Shown piece after piece: positions 42,783 through 51,097 of a stretch of DNA of 64,000 bases. Within the stretch, counting starts at the first letter, position 1. Every line of letters begins with the position of its first letter. The notes below the pieces were generated by a model. The model searched no databases and had not been told where the DNA came from. It saw only the letters and a program-made list of their open reading frames with translations. The stretch spans positions 248,001-312,000 of the forward strand of contig NZ_JAODBU010000003.1 in assembly GCF_025336545.1 (NCBI RefSeq), read 5' to 3'. Source of the stretch: Eubacterium_U album (lineage in GTDB: Bacteria > Bacillota > Clostridia > Lachnospirales > Lachnospiraceae). A program made the position numbers and the translations under genes.

Positions 42783-43370
42783 ATGAATTATTTGAAAAGT
42801 CTTAAATGGGAAATGGTAATTTATGCTTTGTTATGTATATTAATGGGCATTTTGATGATGATTTATCCAAGTAGCATATTGAATACAATTTGTTATATAA
42901 TAGCAGTTATATTTTTACTTTTAGCAATAAGATATTTACTTGAATATAGAAAAAGAGATTTGATAAATGATTTTTATAAATATGAACTTGTAGTTGGAAT
43001 TATTTTTATAGTTGCTGCAATATTTGTTCTTGTAAAAAAAGATTTTGTTATATCAATCATTCCGTTTATAGTTGGAATAATTATAGTGATAAGTGGAATT
43101 ATGAAAATTGAAAATGCTTTGGATTTGAAAAGAATGGATTCACATTGGGTATTTTTACTTATAGTGGCAATTGTTAATGTATTATTAGGAATTGTAATAT
43201 TAATTAATCCTCAGAACACAGCAGTATTTGTTACAAGAATTACAGGAATAATTTTAACATACTCAGGAGTTGTAGATTTAATTACAACATTAACTGTATC
43301 AGGTAAAATTAGAAGATGGGTAGATGATAATGCAATTATAGATACAGAAAGCAGAGATATAGATGAATAA
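42783..43370 (+). CDS. DUF308/HdeD-like membrane protein
   Basis: The 195-residue protein has six membrane segments arranged as three hairpins (for example MVIYALLCILMGILMMIYP, LVVGIIFIVAAIFVLV and VFLLIVAIVNVLLGIVILI), with the repeated GI..I..P pattern of the DUF308 family. Members such as HdeD are tied to acid stress in some bacteria, but the function here is unknown. AAAGGAAG precedes the ATG. A strong terminator follows. Confidence 0.8.
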   Translation: MNYLKSLKWEMVIYALLCILMGILMMIYPSSILNTICYIIAVIFLLLAIRYLLEYRKRDLINDFYKYELVVGIIFIVAAIFVLVKKDFVISIIPFIVGIIIVISGIMKIENALDLKRMDSHWVFLLIVAIVNVLLGIVILINPQNTAVFVTRITGIILTYSGVVDLITTLTVSGKIRRWVDDNAIIDTESRDIDE

Positions 43371-43410
43371 AACCAAAAGCCTCGCAAATTGCGAGGCTTT
43401 TGGTTTTATT
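43371..43410. terminator. Bidirectional terminator between the DUF308 and DegV genes
   Basis: AACCAAAAGCCTCGC pairs with GCGAGGCTTTTGGTT across AAATT, with flanking A and T runs. Confidence 0.9.
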
Positions 43411-43414
43411 GGCT

Positions 43415-43500
43415 CTTTGTAAAGAATGGGGTAACCCAAGTTTTATTGTGCACCTTTTAGCACACGCTTTGAATCTTTGTAAAATATGGTGAAACCCAAG
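43415..43500. repeat. Direct repeat in the DegV 3' region
   Basis: CTTTGTAAAGAATGGGG plus TAACCCAAG (43415-43440) recurs with four changes at 43475-43500. Between them GTGC and GCAC can form a stem. No gene is present. Confidence 0.65.
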
Positions 43501-43531
43501 CGTATAAACATTTACTTCTCGTAATATATAT

Positions 43532-44419
43532 CTATTTTAAAGTTTCGTATTTCTGAATAATACCTACACCTATAGGATAAGGACCTGTGTGAACAGCAGT
43601 TGTCATACCGATATCAACATTAAGTTCGTCTAAGCATTTTACTCCAAGTGTGCTTTCAGCATCCTTTAAGAATTCAGCTCCTTCCTCTTTATCATATCCC
43701 CAACCAACGTTGAAGTTGTAATCATCTTTACTCAAATTGTTGTCAGTAAAGTGCTTGTTAACAGTATCCAAAACAGCTTTCTTCAACTTAGCACGACTTC
43801 TGCCGATTCCGCCTAAACCTAATTCACCGTTTTTAAGTAAGATGATAGGTTTGATTCCTAATTTACCTGTTGCAATTGAAGCAAGCTTTCCAATACGACC
43901 ACCGATTCTAAGATAATCAAGAGAACCAACAGTAAAGAAAATGATTGCTGTAGGAATTAATTTGTCAATTTTTTCAACAGACTCTTCAAAACTAAGACCG
44001 TCATTTTTCATCTTTACAATTTCATTTACTAATAATGCCTGTGTAACAGTGTTTTGCTTAGAATCAAATACTGCAATCTTTGCATCAGGGTAGTCTTCCT
44101 TAATTAAATCAGCAGCTGTTCTTGCTGAATTATAAGAACCACTAAGAACAAGAGAAATTGTTAAACATATAACAGGAATATCCTGTTTAACATATTCTAA
44201 AAATGTATTCATATATTCTTCAACTGATGGAAGTGATGACTTTGGAAAAACATTTTCATTAACAAGCCTTGTGTAAAACTCATCTCTTGTTATATCAATG
44301 CTGTCTTTTAAATAATGTTCCTGGTCAAAAGAAACAGAGAAAGGAACAACTGTAATGTCATTTTTTTCAACATATTCTTTTGATAAATCACATGCGCTAT
44401 CGCTAATTATTTTATACAT
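43532..44419 (-). CDS. DegV-family fatty-acid-binding protein
   Basis: The 295-residue protein matches the DegV/FakB fold: KIISDSACDLSKEYVEK at the N-terminus, VPFSVSFDQEHYLKDSIDIT, SSLPSVEEYMNTFLEY, the fatty-acid carboxylate contact region TISLVLSGSYNSARTAAD, and the C-terminal GMTTAVHTGPYPIGVGI. FakB proteins hold a fatty acid for phosphorylation by FakA; no fakA gene is in the window. AAGGAG precedes the ATG. Confidence 0.88.
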   Translation of the reverse strand: MYKIISDSACDLSKEYVEKNDITVVPFSVSFDQEHYLKDSIDITRDEFYTRLVNENVFPKSSLPSVEEYMNTFLEYVKQDIPVICLTISLVLSGSYNSARTAADLIKEDYPDAKIAVFDSKQNTVTQALLVNEIVKMKNDGLSFEESVEKIDKLIPTAIIFFTVGSLDYLRIGGRIGKLASIATGKLGIKPIILLKNGELGLGGIGRSRAKLKKAVLDTVNKHFTDNNLSKDDYNFNVGWGYDKEEGAEFLKDAESTLGVKCLDELNVDIGMTTAVHTGPYPIGVGIIQKYETLK

Positions 44420-44560
44420 AAAACTAAACTCCTTAAGATAAAAGAATCTTTTGTAAAATCTATATAGTTATCAATACTAGATGAAGTATAACACTAAACT
44501 ATCATACTGGCAATAGATAAAATAATAATAACATAAAATAATGCAAAATAGCTATGAACT

Positions 44561-44606
44561 TTATATATTTCATTTTCTTTTACTTATATATTTCATTTTC
44601 TTTTAC
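44561..44606 (+). repeat. Perfect tandem duplication of 23 bases just upstream of the pyrC promoter
   Basis: The unit (TTATATATTTCATTTTCTTT then TAC) occurs at 44561-44583 and 44584-44606, ending five bases before the -35 box. Its AT-richness would suit an UP element. The rest of 44420-44560 shows nothing else. Confidence 0.85.
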
Positions 44607-44611
44607 TTGCC

Positions 44612-44640
44612 TTGAAACGAATACATTTATTTGATATACT
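44612..44640 (+). promoter_or_regulatory. Promoter of the pyr operon
   Basis: TTGAAA (44612-44617), a 17-base spacer and TATACT (44635-44640). The leader to the pyrC ATG is only about 45 bases and shows one CCTG/CAGG hairpin; no PyrR-type attenuator is visible. Confidence 0.75.
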
Positions 44641-44689
44641 TTTAGATGGCGTATTCTGCCTGAAAACAGGCGGCCGGAAAGAGGTATAT

Positions 44690-45976
44690 ATGACAATTCT
44701 TATTAAGAACGGAAGAGTAATTAATCCGTCTGAGAAAATGGACAAGGTGTTAGATGTCTATGTTAAGGACGGAGTAATTGTTGAAAAAGGGGAAAACATC
44801 GAAAAAGAAGCTGATAAGGTTATTGATGCTAAGGGATGTTTTGTAATGCCGGGACTTATAGACTTACATGTTCATTTTAGAGACCCGGGGCTTACTTATA
44901 AAGAAGATATAATAACAGGAAGTATGGCGGCAGCTAATGGTGGATTTACATCTGTATGTTGCATGCCAAATACAAAACCTGTTACTGACAATGCAGAAGT
45001 GGTCAGATATATTATAAATAAAGGAAAAGAAGCAGGATATACAAATGTACTTCCTGTAGGTTCTGTTACTAAAGGAATGGCAGGAAAAGAAATAACAGAT
45101 GTATTCGAACTTAAAGAGGCAGGTATATGTGCTATAAGTGAAGATGGTAAATCTGTTATGGATTCTAATGTATATCGTGATGCAATGAAAAATGCAGTTA
45201 AAGCGGATGTGCCGGTATTAGCTCATTGCGAAGATATCAATTTAGTAAATGGCGGCGTAATGAATATGGGCGACAAATCAGAAGAATTTGGAGTTAAGGG
45301 TATTAGTAACGCTGTTGAAGATATAATTGTGGCAAGAGATATTTTGCTTGCAAAAGAAACAGGGGCTAAATTACATTTGTGCCATTGCTCAACAAAAGAC
45401 AGTGTAACAATGGTTAAAAAAGCAAAAGAAGACGGAGTTAAAGTTACTGCAGAAGTATGTCCACATCATTTTGCCATGAGTACAGATGATATGGATAGTG
45501 CAGATGCAAATTATAAAATGAATCCTCCACTTAGAACAAGAGAGGATGTTGACGCACTTATAAAGGGACTTAGCGAAGATGTTATGGATGTAATTGCAAC
45601 AGATCACGCACCACATAGTGCAGAGGAAAAAGCAAGAAGCATAACAGAAGCACCTTTTGGAATTGTAGGATTGGAAACAGCAGTACCATTAACAGTGACT
45701 CATTTGCTTAAACCGGGATTTATCACACCTATGCAGATGGCTGAAAAGATGAGCTATAATCCTGCTAAAGTATTAGGAATAGACAAAGGTTCATTGGACG
45801 AAGGAAAAGTAGCCGATATTACAATTATCAATCCGGATGAGGAATACATTATTGATGTAAATGAATTTAAGTCTAAAGGAAGAAATACTCCATTTGGAGG
45901 AACAAAAGTATCAGGAAAAGTTAAATGGACAATTTTAGGTGGAAAGATTGTTAAGGAGCCTGAAGAAGAAAGATAA
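44690..45976 (+). CDS. pyrC: Dihydroorotase
   Basis: PyrC closes carbamoyl-aspartate to dihydroorotate. The 428-residue sequence from this ATG has the metal-binding LIDLHVHFRDPG, CCMPNTKPVTDN, AHCEDI, LHLCHCSTKDS and the catalytic aspartate in IATDHAPHS, then the C-terminal GKVADITIINPDEEYIID. The ATG at 44690 is chosen because AAAGAGGT lies before it and the promoter's -35 overlaps any earlier start. First gene of pyrC-F-K-D-E; pyrB is not in the window. Confidence 0.95.
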   Translation: MTILIKNGRVINPSEKMDKVLDVYVKDGVIVEKGENIEKEADKVIDAKGCFVMPGLIDLHVHFRDPGLTYKEDIITGSMAAANGGFTSVCCMPNTKPVTDNAEVVRYIINKGKEAGYTNVLPVGSVTKGMAGKEITDVFELKEAGICAISEDGKSVMDSNVYRDAMKNAVKADVPVLAHCEDINLVNGGVMNMGDKSEEFGVKGISNAVEDIIVARDILLAKETGAKLHLCHCSTKDSVTMVKKAKEDGVKVTAEVCPHHFAMSTDDMDSADANYKMNPPLRTREDVDALIKGLSEDVMDVIATDHAPHSAEEKARSITEAPFGIVGLETAVPLTVTHLLKPGFITPMQMAEKMSYNPAKVLGIDKGSLDEGKVADITIINPDEEYIIDVNEFKSKGRNTPFGGTKVSGKVKWTILGGKIVKEPEEER

Positions 45977-46011
45977 GTAAATTAATATAAAGCATAAAGG
46001 AGCAGAATAGA

Positions 46012-46929
46012 ATGATTAACAAACTTGTAAAAAAGATTAAAGAAACAAATGCACCTGTAGTTGTAGGATTAGACCCAATGTTATCTTACATACCAAAGCA
46101 TATTACAGATAAGGCATATGCTGAATTTGGAGAAACACTTGAGGGTGTGTCAGAAGCACTTTGGCAGTATAATAAAGGAATTATCGATGCAACATACGAT
46201 TTAATACCTGCAGTAAAACCACAGATTGCAATGTATGAACAATTTGGAATTCCGGGATTAGTTGCATTTGACAAGACTGTAAAATATGCAAAAGAAAAGG
46301 ATTTAGTTGTTATTGGAGATGTTAAAAGAGGAGACATCGGTTCAACTTCTGCAGCTTATGCAACAGGACATCTTGGGAAAGTTAAGGTTGGCAATAATAC
46401 ATATTCATTATTTGATGAAGATTTTGCTACAGTAAATCCTTATCTTGGAACAGATGGTATTAAGCCGTTTGTGGATGTATGTAAAGAAGAAAAGAAAGGT
46501 TTATTCATTTTAGTTAAAACATCAAATCCATCAAGTGGAGAATTTCAGGATAGAATGATTGACGGAAGACCACTTTACGAATGGGTTGGTGAACAGGTTG
46601 CTAAATGGGGCGAAGACATAATGGGAGATGACTACAGTTATGTAGGAGCAGTTGTAGGAGCAACATATCCTGAAATGGGAAAAGTTCTTAGAAAGGTTAT
46701 GCCAAAGAGTTACATTCTTGTACCGGGATATGGTGCACAGGGTGGAACAGCAGACGGATTAAAACCATACTTTAATGAAGACGGATTAGGAGCAATTATA
46801 AATTCTTCAAGAGGTATAATTTGTGCATATAAGCAGGACAAATATGCTAAATTTGGAGAAGCAAATTATGCAGATGCTTCACGTCAGGCTGTTGTTGATA
46901 TGATTGAAGATATTAATTCAATTTTCTAA
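46012..46929 (+). CDS. pyrF: Orotidine 5'-phosphate decarboxylase (long, type 2)
   Basis: PyrF forms UMP from OMP. The 305-residue length and motifs VVGLDPMLSYIPKH, AVKPQIAMYEQFG, VIGDVKRGDIGSTS and LVPGYGAQGG fit the longer subfamily. The lysine of DVKRGDIG is the catalytic one. AAAGGAG precedes the ATG. A 110-base spacer with a hairpin separates it from pyrK. Confidence 0.94.
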   Translation: MINKLVKKIKETNAPVVVGLDPMLSYIPKHITDKAYAEFGETLEGVSEALWQYNKGIIDATYDLIPAVKPQIAMYEQFGIPGLVAFDKTVKYAKEKDLVVIGDVKRGDIGSTSAAYATGHLGKVKVGNNTYSLFDEDFATVNPYLGTDGIKPFVDVCKEEKKGLFILVKTSNPSSGEFQDRMIDGRPLYEWVGEQVAKWGEDIMGDDYSYVGAVVGATYPEMGKVLRKVMPKSYILVPGYGAQGGTADGLKPYFNEDGLGAIINSSRGIICAYKQDKYAKFGEANYADASRQAVVDMIEDINSIF

Positions 46930-46950
46930 AATAGCTTATAATTAAAAGAG

Positions 46951-46997
46951 TAGTGGAATTGTATAATGCAAAAATGCATACCGGATTTCTACTCTCA
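46951..46997 (+). other. Imperfect hairpin between pyrF and pyrK
   Basis: GAGTAG near 46951 pairs with CTACTC near 46991, and GTAT plus ATGCA pair inward with TGCAT. The stem is interrupted by bulges and has no T run, so it is probably an mRNA processing or stability element. Confidence 0.45.
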
Positions 46998-47039
46998 AAT
47001 TAAAATATACAAACACAATCTAAGAAAGGTGCTGTTTAG

Positions 47040-47810
47040 ATGAAACATAAAGAAATCGCAAAAGTAATTTCACAGGAATCCATAGCAACAGGAGTTTACA
47101 GTATGTGGATTCAGACAAAAGATATTGCAGCAAAAGCTGTAGCAGGACAGTTTATATCTGTTTATTGTAAAGATGGAGCAAAGCTTTTACCTAGACCAAT
47201 CAGTATTTGCGAAGTTAACAAAGAAGAAGGAACTTTAAGAATTGTATATAGAGTTGTAGGTGGAGGAACTACTGAAATGTCAGGATATGTATCAGGTGAT
47301 GATATCGATATTTTAGGACCACTTGGAAATGGATTTATGCAAAGAGAAGGCAAAAAAGCGATTCTTATCGGAGGAGGTATAGGTATACCTCCAATGGTTC
47401 AGTTAGGAAAAGAATTAAAAGAAATCGCAGAAGTTCAGACAGTTGCAGGATATAGAGATGAATTGTTTCTGATTGACGAACTTGAAAAAAATGGTGATGT
47501 TTATATTGCTACAGAAGATGGAAGCACAGGAACGAAAGGAACAGTTATAGATGCGATTAAAGCATGTGCTGTAACAGGCGATGTAATTTATGCGTGTGGA
47601 CCAACACCAATGCTTAGAGCAATAAAAGAATATGCTTTGGCAAATGACATTGAGTGCCAGATTTCATTAGAAGAAAAGATGGCATGCGGAATTGGTGCAT
47701 GTCTTGGATGTGTATGCAAGTCAAAAGAAAAAGACCATCATACAAATGTAAATAATAAACGAATTTGCAAAGACGGTCCCGTATTTTTAGCACAGGAGGT
47801 TGAATTATAA
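47040..47810 (+). CDS. pyrK: Dihydroorotate dehydrogenase electron transfer subunit
   Basis: PyrK carries FAD and a 2Fe-2S cluster and passes electrons from PyrD to NAD. The 256-residue sequence shows the FAD-binding region LLPRPISICEVNKEEGTL, the NAD domain GGGIGIPPMVQLGKEL and YACGPTPMLRAIKEYA, and the C-terminal cluster cysteines CGIGACLGCVCK plus a later ICKDGPVF. AAAGGTG precedes the ATG. Its stop codon overlaps the pyrD ATG (TAATG), so the two subunits are coupled. Confidence 0.95.
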   Translation: MKHKEIAKVISQESIATGVYSMWIQTKDIAAKAVAGQFISVYCKDGAKLLPRPISICEVNKEEGTLRIVYRVVGGGTTEMSGYVSGDDIDILGPLGNGFMQREGKKAILIGGGIGIPPMVQLGKELKEIAEVQTVAGYRDELFLIDELEKNGDVYIATEDGSTGTKGTVIDAIKACAVTGDVIYACGPTPMLRAIKEYALANDIECQISLEEKMACGIGACLGCVCKSKEKDHHTNVNNKRICKDGPVFLAQEVEL

Positions 47811-48712
47811 TGAATACAAAGGTTAATATTGCAGGCGTTGAATTCAAAAATCCTGTTATGGAAGCATCAGGAACATTTGGTTCAGGAGCCGAATACAGCG
47901 AATTTGTAGATTTAAATAAATTAGGAGCAGTAGTTACGAAGGGCGTGGCCAATGTACCATGGCCGGGAAATCCTACACCTAGAATTGCAGAAACTTATGG
48001 TGGAATGCTAAATGCAATCGGTTTACAGAATCCGGGATTTGATTTATTTGCAAAAAGAGATATCCCATTTCTTAAACAGTTTGATACAAAGATTATTGTA
48101 AATGTGTGTGGCCATTCTACAGAAGAATATATTGATGTTGTAGAAAAGCTTGGAAACGAGCCTGTAGATATGCTGGAAATCAATATTTCATGTCCTAATG
48201 TAAAGGAAGGCGGAATAGCTTTTGGACAGGACCCTAAGGCAGTAGAAGCAATCACTAAAGAAGTTAAAAAAGTTGCAAAACAGCCAATTATCATGAAATT
48301 AAGTCCAAATGTAACAGACATAACTGTTATGGCAAAGGCAGCAGAAGCAGGTGGCGCGGACGCATTATCACTTATTAATACAATTACAGGAATGAAGATA
48401 GATGTTGAACGTCAGAAATTTGCTTTGGCAAATAAGACAGGTGGTCTTTCAGGCCCTGCAATAAAACCGGTAGCAGTTCGTATGGTATATCAGGTTGCAA
48501 ATACCGTAAATATTCCTATAATCGGAATGGGTGGAATTAAAGATGCAAATGATGCAATGGAATTTATATTAGCCGGTGCAACAGCAGTTTCAATAGGAAC
48601 AGCAAATTTTACAAATCCATTAGTAACAGAAGAAGTTGTTGCAGGAATTGAAGACTATATGAGAAGACACAATGTTGAAGATATCAATTCATTAATCGGA
48701 TTAGTAAAATGA
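47810..48712 (+). CDS. pyrD: Dihydroorotate dehydrogenase, catalytic subunit (class 1B)
   Basis: This FMN enzyme oxidises dihydroorotate to orotate together with PyrK. 300 residues with VMEASGTFGSG, NAIGLQNPG, the catalytic cysteine region EINISCPNVKEGG, IMKLSPNVTDI and the FMN phosphate site GMGGIKDANDAMEFILAGA. The paired pyrK gene identifies it as the NAD-linked 1B type. AGGAGG precedes the ATG. Downstream lies a copy of intercistronic repeat family 1. Confidence 0.95.
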   Translation: MNTKVNIAGVEFKNPVMEASGTFGSGAEYSEFVDLNKLGAVVTKGVANVPWPGNPTPRIAETYGGMLNAIGLQNPGFDLFAKRDIPFLKQFDTKIIVNVCGHSTEEYIDVVEKLGNEPVDMLEINISCPNVKEGGIAFGQDPKAVEAITKEVKKVAKQPIIMKLSPNVTDITVMAKAAEAGGADALSLINTITGMKIDVERQKFALANKTGGLSGPAIKPVAVRMVYQVANTVNIPIIGMGGIKDANDAMEFILAGATAVSIGTANFTNPLVTEEVVAGIEDYMRRHNVEDINSLIGLVK

Positions 48713-48715
48713 TAG

Positions 48716-48806
48716 AGGAGGAAACAAAATGAACGAAGTTCATTTTTTATAAATGTTTCCGACGAATAGCCGCTGACCGAAGGGAAGGGGCAATACAGAT
48801 TGGTAA
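48716..48806 (+). repeat. Intercistronic repeat family 1, copy in the pyr operon
   Basis: This stretch fills most of the pyrD-pyrE spacer and nearly matches 32437-32520 between panB and panC. It includes AGGAGG, the mini-ORF, the perfect stem with GAA loop, and GAATAGCCGCTGACCGAAGG. Here pyrE has its own AAAGGAG site following the repeat. Confidence 0.87.
48729..48752 (+). CDS. Seven-codon mini-ORF MNEVHFL in repeat family 1 (pyr copy)
   Basis: GAGGAGG lies seven bases upstream of the ATG. The peptide equals that of the pan-operon copy, with a synonymous change in the leucine codon. The function, if any, is unknown. Confidence 0.4.
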   Translation: MNEVHFL

Positions 48807-48818
48807 AGGAGAAACAAA

Positions 48819-49499
48819 ATGGAAGCGTACAAGCAGGAATTTATTGATTTTATGGTAGAAAGTGATGTTTTAAAATTTGGAGAATTCACATTAAAAAGTG
48901 GAAGAAAATCACCATTTTTTATGAATGCAGGTGGATATGTAACAGGTTCACAGCTTAAAAAGTTAGGAGAATATTATGCAAAGGCAATCCATGATACATA
49001 TGGAGATGATTTTGACGTATTATTCGGACCGGCATATAAGGGAATTCCTATCAGTGTTGTAACAGCTATTGCATATAGCGAATTATATGGAAAAGATGTA
49101 CGTTACTGTTCAGACCGTAAGGAAGAAAAAGACCATGGTGCTGACAAGGGAAGTTTTCTTGGAAGTAAGTTAAAAGATGGTGATAGAGTTGTCATGATTG
49201 AAGACGTAACAACATCAGGAAAATCAATGGAAGAAACAGTACCAAAGGTAAGAAATGCTGCTGATGTTGAAATCGTAGGATTAATGGTTTCATTAAATAG
49301 AATGGAAGTTGGAAAGGGTGGCGAAAAATGTGCCCTTGATGAAATTAAAGAATTATACGGATTTGATGCAAATGCAATAGTAACAATGGAAGAAGTTGTT
49401 GAACATTTGTATAATAAAGAATGCAATGGAAAAGTAGTAATTACAGATGAGATTAAGGCAGCGATTGACGAATACTATGACAAATATGGAGTAAAATAG
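48819..49499 (+). CDS. pyrE: Orotate phosphoribosyltransferase
   Basis: PyrE joins orotate to PRPP giving OMP. The 226-residue protein has FGEFTLKSGRKSPFFMNAGG, FGPAYKGIPISVVTAIAY, the flexible catalytic loop SDRKEEKDHGADKGSFLG, and the PRPP motif VVMIEDVTTSGKSMEE with both acidic residues. AAAGGAG precedes the ATG. Last pyr gene; a VanZ gene follows after 18 bases. Confidence 0.95.
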   Translation: MEAYKQEFIDFMVESDVLKFGEFTLKSGRKSPFFMNAGGYVTGSQLKKLGEYYAKAIHDTYGDDFDVLFGPAYKGIPISVVTAIAYSELYGKDVRYCSDRKEEKDHGADKGSFLGSKLKDGDRVVMIEDVTTSGKSMEETVPKVRNAADVEIVGLMVSLNRMEVGKGGEKCALDEIKELYGFDANAIVTMEEVVEHLYNKECNGKVVITDEIKAAIDEYYDKYGVK

Positions 49500-49517
49500 T
49501 CGGGAGATTTTAAAGTA

Positions 49518-49976
49518 GTGACAAAGACTCAAAAAAGGATACGGCTTTGGGGTCGTATCCTGTTTATATTGTATTTATTATGTGCTTTGTATGTAATGTT
49601 TTTCTCTGAAAGTTTAGATAGAGAGCTGGTTAGTGATACATACAGATATAATTTAACATTATTTAAAGAAATTAAGCGCTTTTGGAATATGCGCTACACA
49701 TATGGCTGGAATGTTACACTTATAAATCTGGTAGGAAATGTAGTATGTTTTCTGCCGTTTGGATTTTTGTTGCCAACCATATCAAGAAAATCAATATTTA
49801 AAAATATAATAACAGTTACAATTTGGGCAATGCTGCTTAGTTTTGGAATAGAGACAGCACAGTTGCTGACAAAAGTAGGTGCTTTTGATGTTGATGACAT
49901 TTTCCTTAATACATTAGGCGGATGTTTAGGATATATAATATTCAGAATAACAAAACTTCACAAACATGTTATGTAG
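49518..49976 (+). CDS. VanZ-like membrane protein
   Basis: The 152-residue protein has about four membrane segments and the VanZ-family pattern NLVGNVVCFLPFGFLLP, then SFGIETAQLLTKVGAFDVDDIFLNTLGG. VanZ gives low teicoplanin resistance in enterococci, but most family members have no known role. The start is a GTG with GGGAGA upstream. It follows pyrE closely and probably shares its transcript. Confidence 0.85.
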   Translation: MTKTQKRIRLWGRILFILYLLCALYVMFFSESLDRELVSDTYRYNLTLFKEIKRFWNMRYTYGWNVTLINLVGNVVCFLPFGFLLPTISRKSIFKNIITVTIWAMLLSFGIETAQLLTKVGAFDVDDIFLNTLGGCLGYIIFRITKLHKHVM

Positions 49977-49984
49977 GAGAAACA

Positions 49985-50311
49985 ATGGCGAAAAGAAATA
50001 AAAAAGACAAAAAACAAAGAATAGCATTAAGCAGTTATACAAAGGGTGGAAGAATATCTTCGCTTATAGCACTTGAAGCTTTTATATTATTTGTTTTAAC
50101 AGTTGCGTTATGCATAGTACAGAATGGAAACGCAGGTATATATGTAGGAATTTTGGCATGGGCTATATTTGGACTTGCGCTTGCCGGATTTGTAATAGGT
50201 TTAAAAAGTTATCAGGAAGAAACAAAGTTTCTAAAATACACATATATAGGAACAATTTCTAATGCAGTAATATGGATTGGAATTTTGTGCGTATTTTTAA
50301 TATATGTATGA
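49985..50311 (+). CDS. Small three-helix membrane protein
   Basis: The 108-residue product begins with a lysine/arginine-rich stretch (MAKRNKKDKKQRIALSSY) followed by three hydrophobic helices (LIALEAFILFVLTVALCIV, YVGILAWAIFGLALAGFVIG, AVIWIGILCVFLIYV). It resembles small uncharacterised Lachnospiraceae membrane proteins of the DUF6142 type; no function is known. The ATG at 49985 has TAGGAGAAA upstream; a longer frame begins inside the VanZ gene without a site. Confidence 0.65.
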   Translation: MAKRNKKDKKQRIALSSYTKGGRISSLIALEAFILFVLTVALCIVQNGNAGIYVGILAWAIFGLALAGFVIGLKSYQEETKFLKYTYIGTISNAVIWIGILCVFLIYV

Positions 50312-50312
50312 T

Positions 50313-50366
50313 GCCAGGGTGAAATTGTGGGAGTGCGTAGCACGAAACAATCCGTGGACATCAAAG
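50313..50366 (+). repeat. Leader repeat family 2, copy B (5' of the HD hydrolase gene)
   Basis: GCCAGGG, then ATTGTGGGAGTGCGTAGCAC, GAAACAATCCGTGG and ACATCAAAG. ATTGT pairs with ACAAT as an outer stem around GTGC-GTA-GCAC. In sense orientation, 121 bases before the ATG of the HD gene. Downstream, 50367-50486 holds a GGAG/CTCC hairpin and the palindrome ATCATATATATGAT. Confidence 0.82.
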
Positions 50367-50486
50367 CCGGGGAGGTTTGCTCCACCCGATATCATATATA
50401 TGATCAAGAAAACGATAGCCGGATAATTAGATTACAATTTTAAAAATATAAGAAAGGATGCTTTGCACAGCAGTAATGGTAAGACA

Positions 50487-51080
50487 ATGTCGGATAAAGA
50501 AAGATTTGAAAAGCAGATGGAATTTATCAGAGAAGTAGATAAATCAAAAGAAATTTTTAGACAATCATATGTGACAAGTGGCAGTAGACATGAAAATGAT
50601 GCTGAGCATGCATGGCATCTGGCTATGATGGCAATGATAATGAATGAGTATGCAAATGAAAAAGTAGATTTGCTTAGAGTTATAGAGATGGTACTTGTAC
50701 ATGACCTTGTTGAAATAGATGCAGGTGATACATATGCATATGATAATAAGGGAAATGAAACAAAGAGAGAGAGGGAGTTAGTTGCCGCAGACAGAATTTT
50801 TAATATACTTCCAAATGACCAGGCAAAAATGATTAGAGGACTCTGGGATGAATTTGAAGCCGGAGAAACAAAAGAAGCAAAATTTGCAATAACATTAGAC
50901 AAAACTCAGCCAATAATGTTAAATGATGCTACTGACGGTAGAGCATGGATGGAGCATGGTGTAAAAAAAGAACAGATTATGGCGAGAAACAAAAAGACAC
51001 CGGATGGTTCCGTGAAAATATGGGATTATTTTGAAAAGATAATTAATAAAAATGTAGAAAAAGGCAGAATTAAAGAATAG
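50487..51080 (+). CDS. HD-domain hydrolase (YfbR/HDDC2-like)
   Basis: The 197-residue protein has the HD-domain metal residues in SGSRHENDAEHAWHLAMMA (H...HEN.. with H), then MVLVHDLVEIDAGDTYAYD. This is the HDDC2/YfbR group, which includes 5'-deoxynucleotidases. The ATG at 50487 is used; an in-frame TTG at 50463 sits four bases after an AAAGGA site and cannot be excluded. A family 2 repeat is in the leader. Confidence 0.82.
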   Translation: MSDKERFEKQMEFIREVDKSKEIFRQSYVTSGSRHENDAEHAWHLAMMAMIMNEYANEKVDLLRVIEMVLVHDLVEIDAGDTYAYDNKGNETKRERELVAADRIFNILPNDQAKMIRGLWDEFEAGETKEAKFAITLDKTQPIMLNDATDGRAWMEHGVKKEQIMARNKKTPDGSVKIWDYFEKIINKNVEKGRIKE

Positions 51081-51097
51081 CCTTTAGGAGTAAATCT

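Noticed and set aside
44640..44690. PyrR-type attenuator upstream of pyrC
   Set aside because: The leader is only about 45 bases with one 4-bp hairpin, too short for anti-antiterminator, antiterminator and terminator.
50432..50902. 156-codon minus-strand frame opposite the HD hydrolase
   Set aside because: Antisense shadow without start signals.
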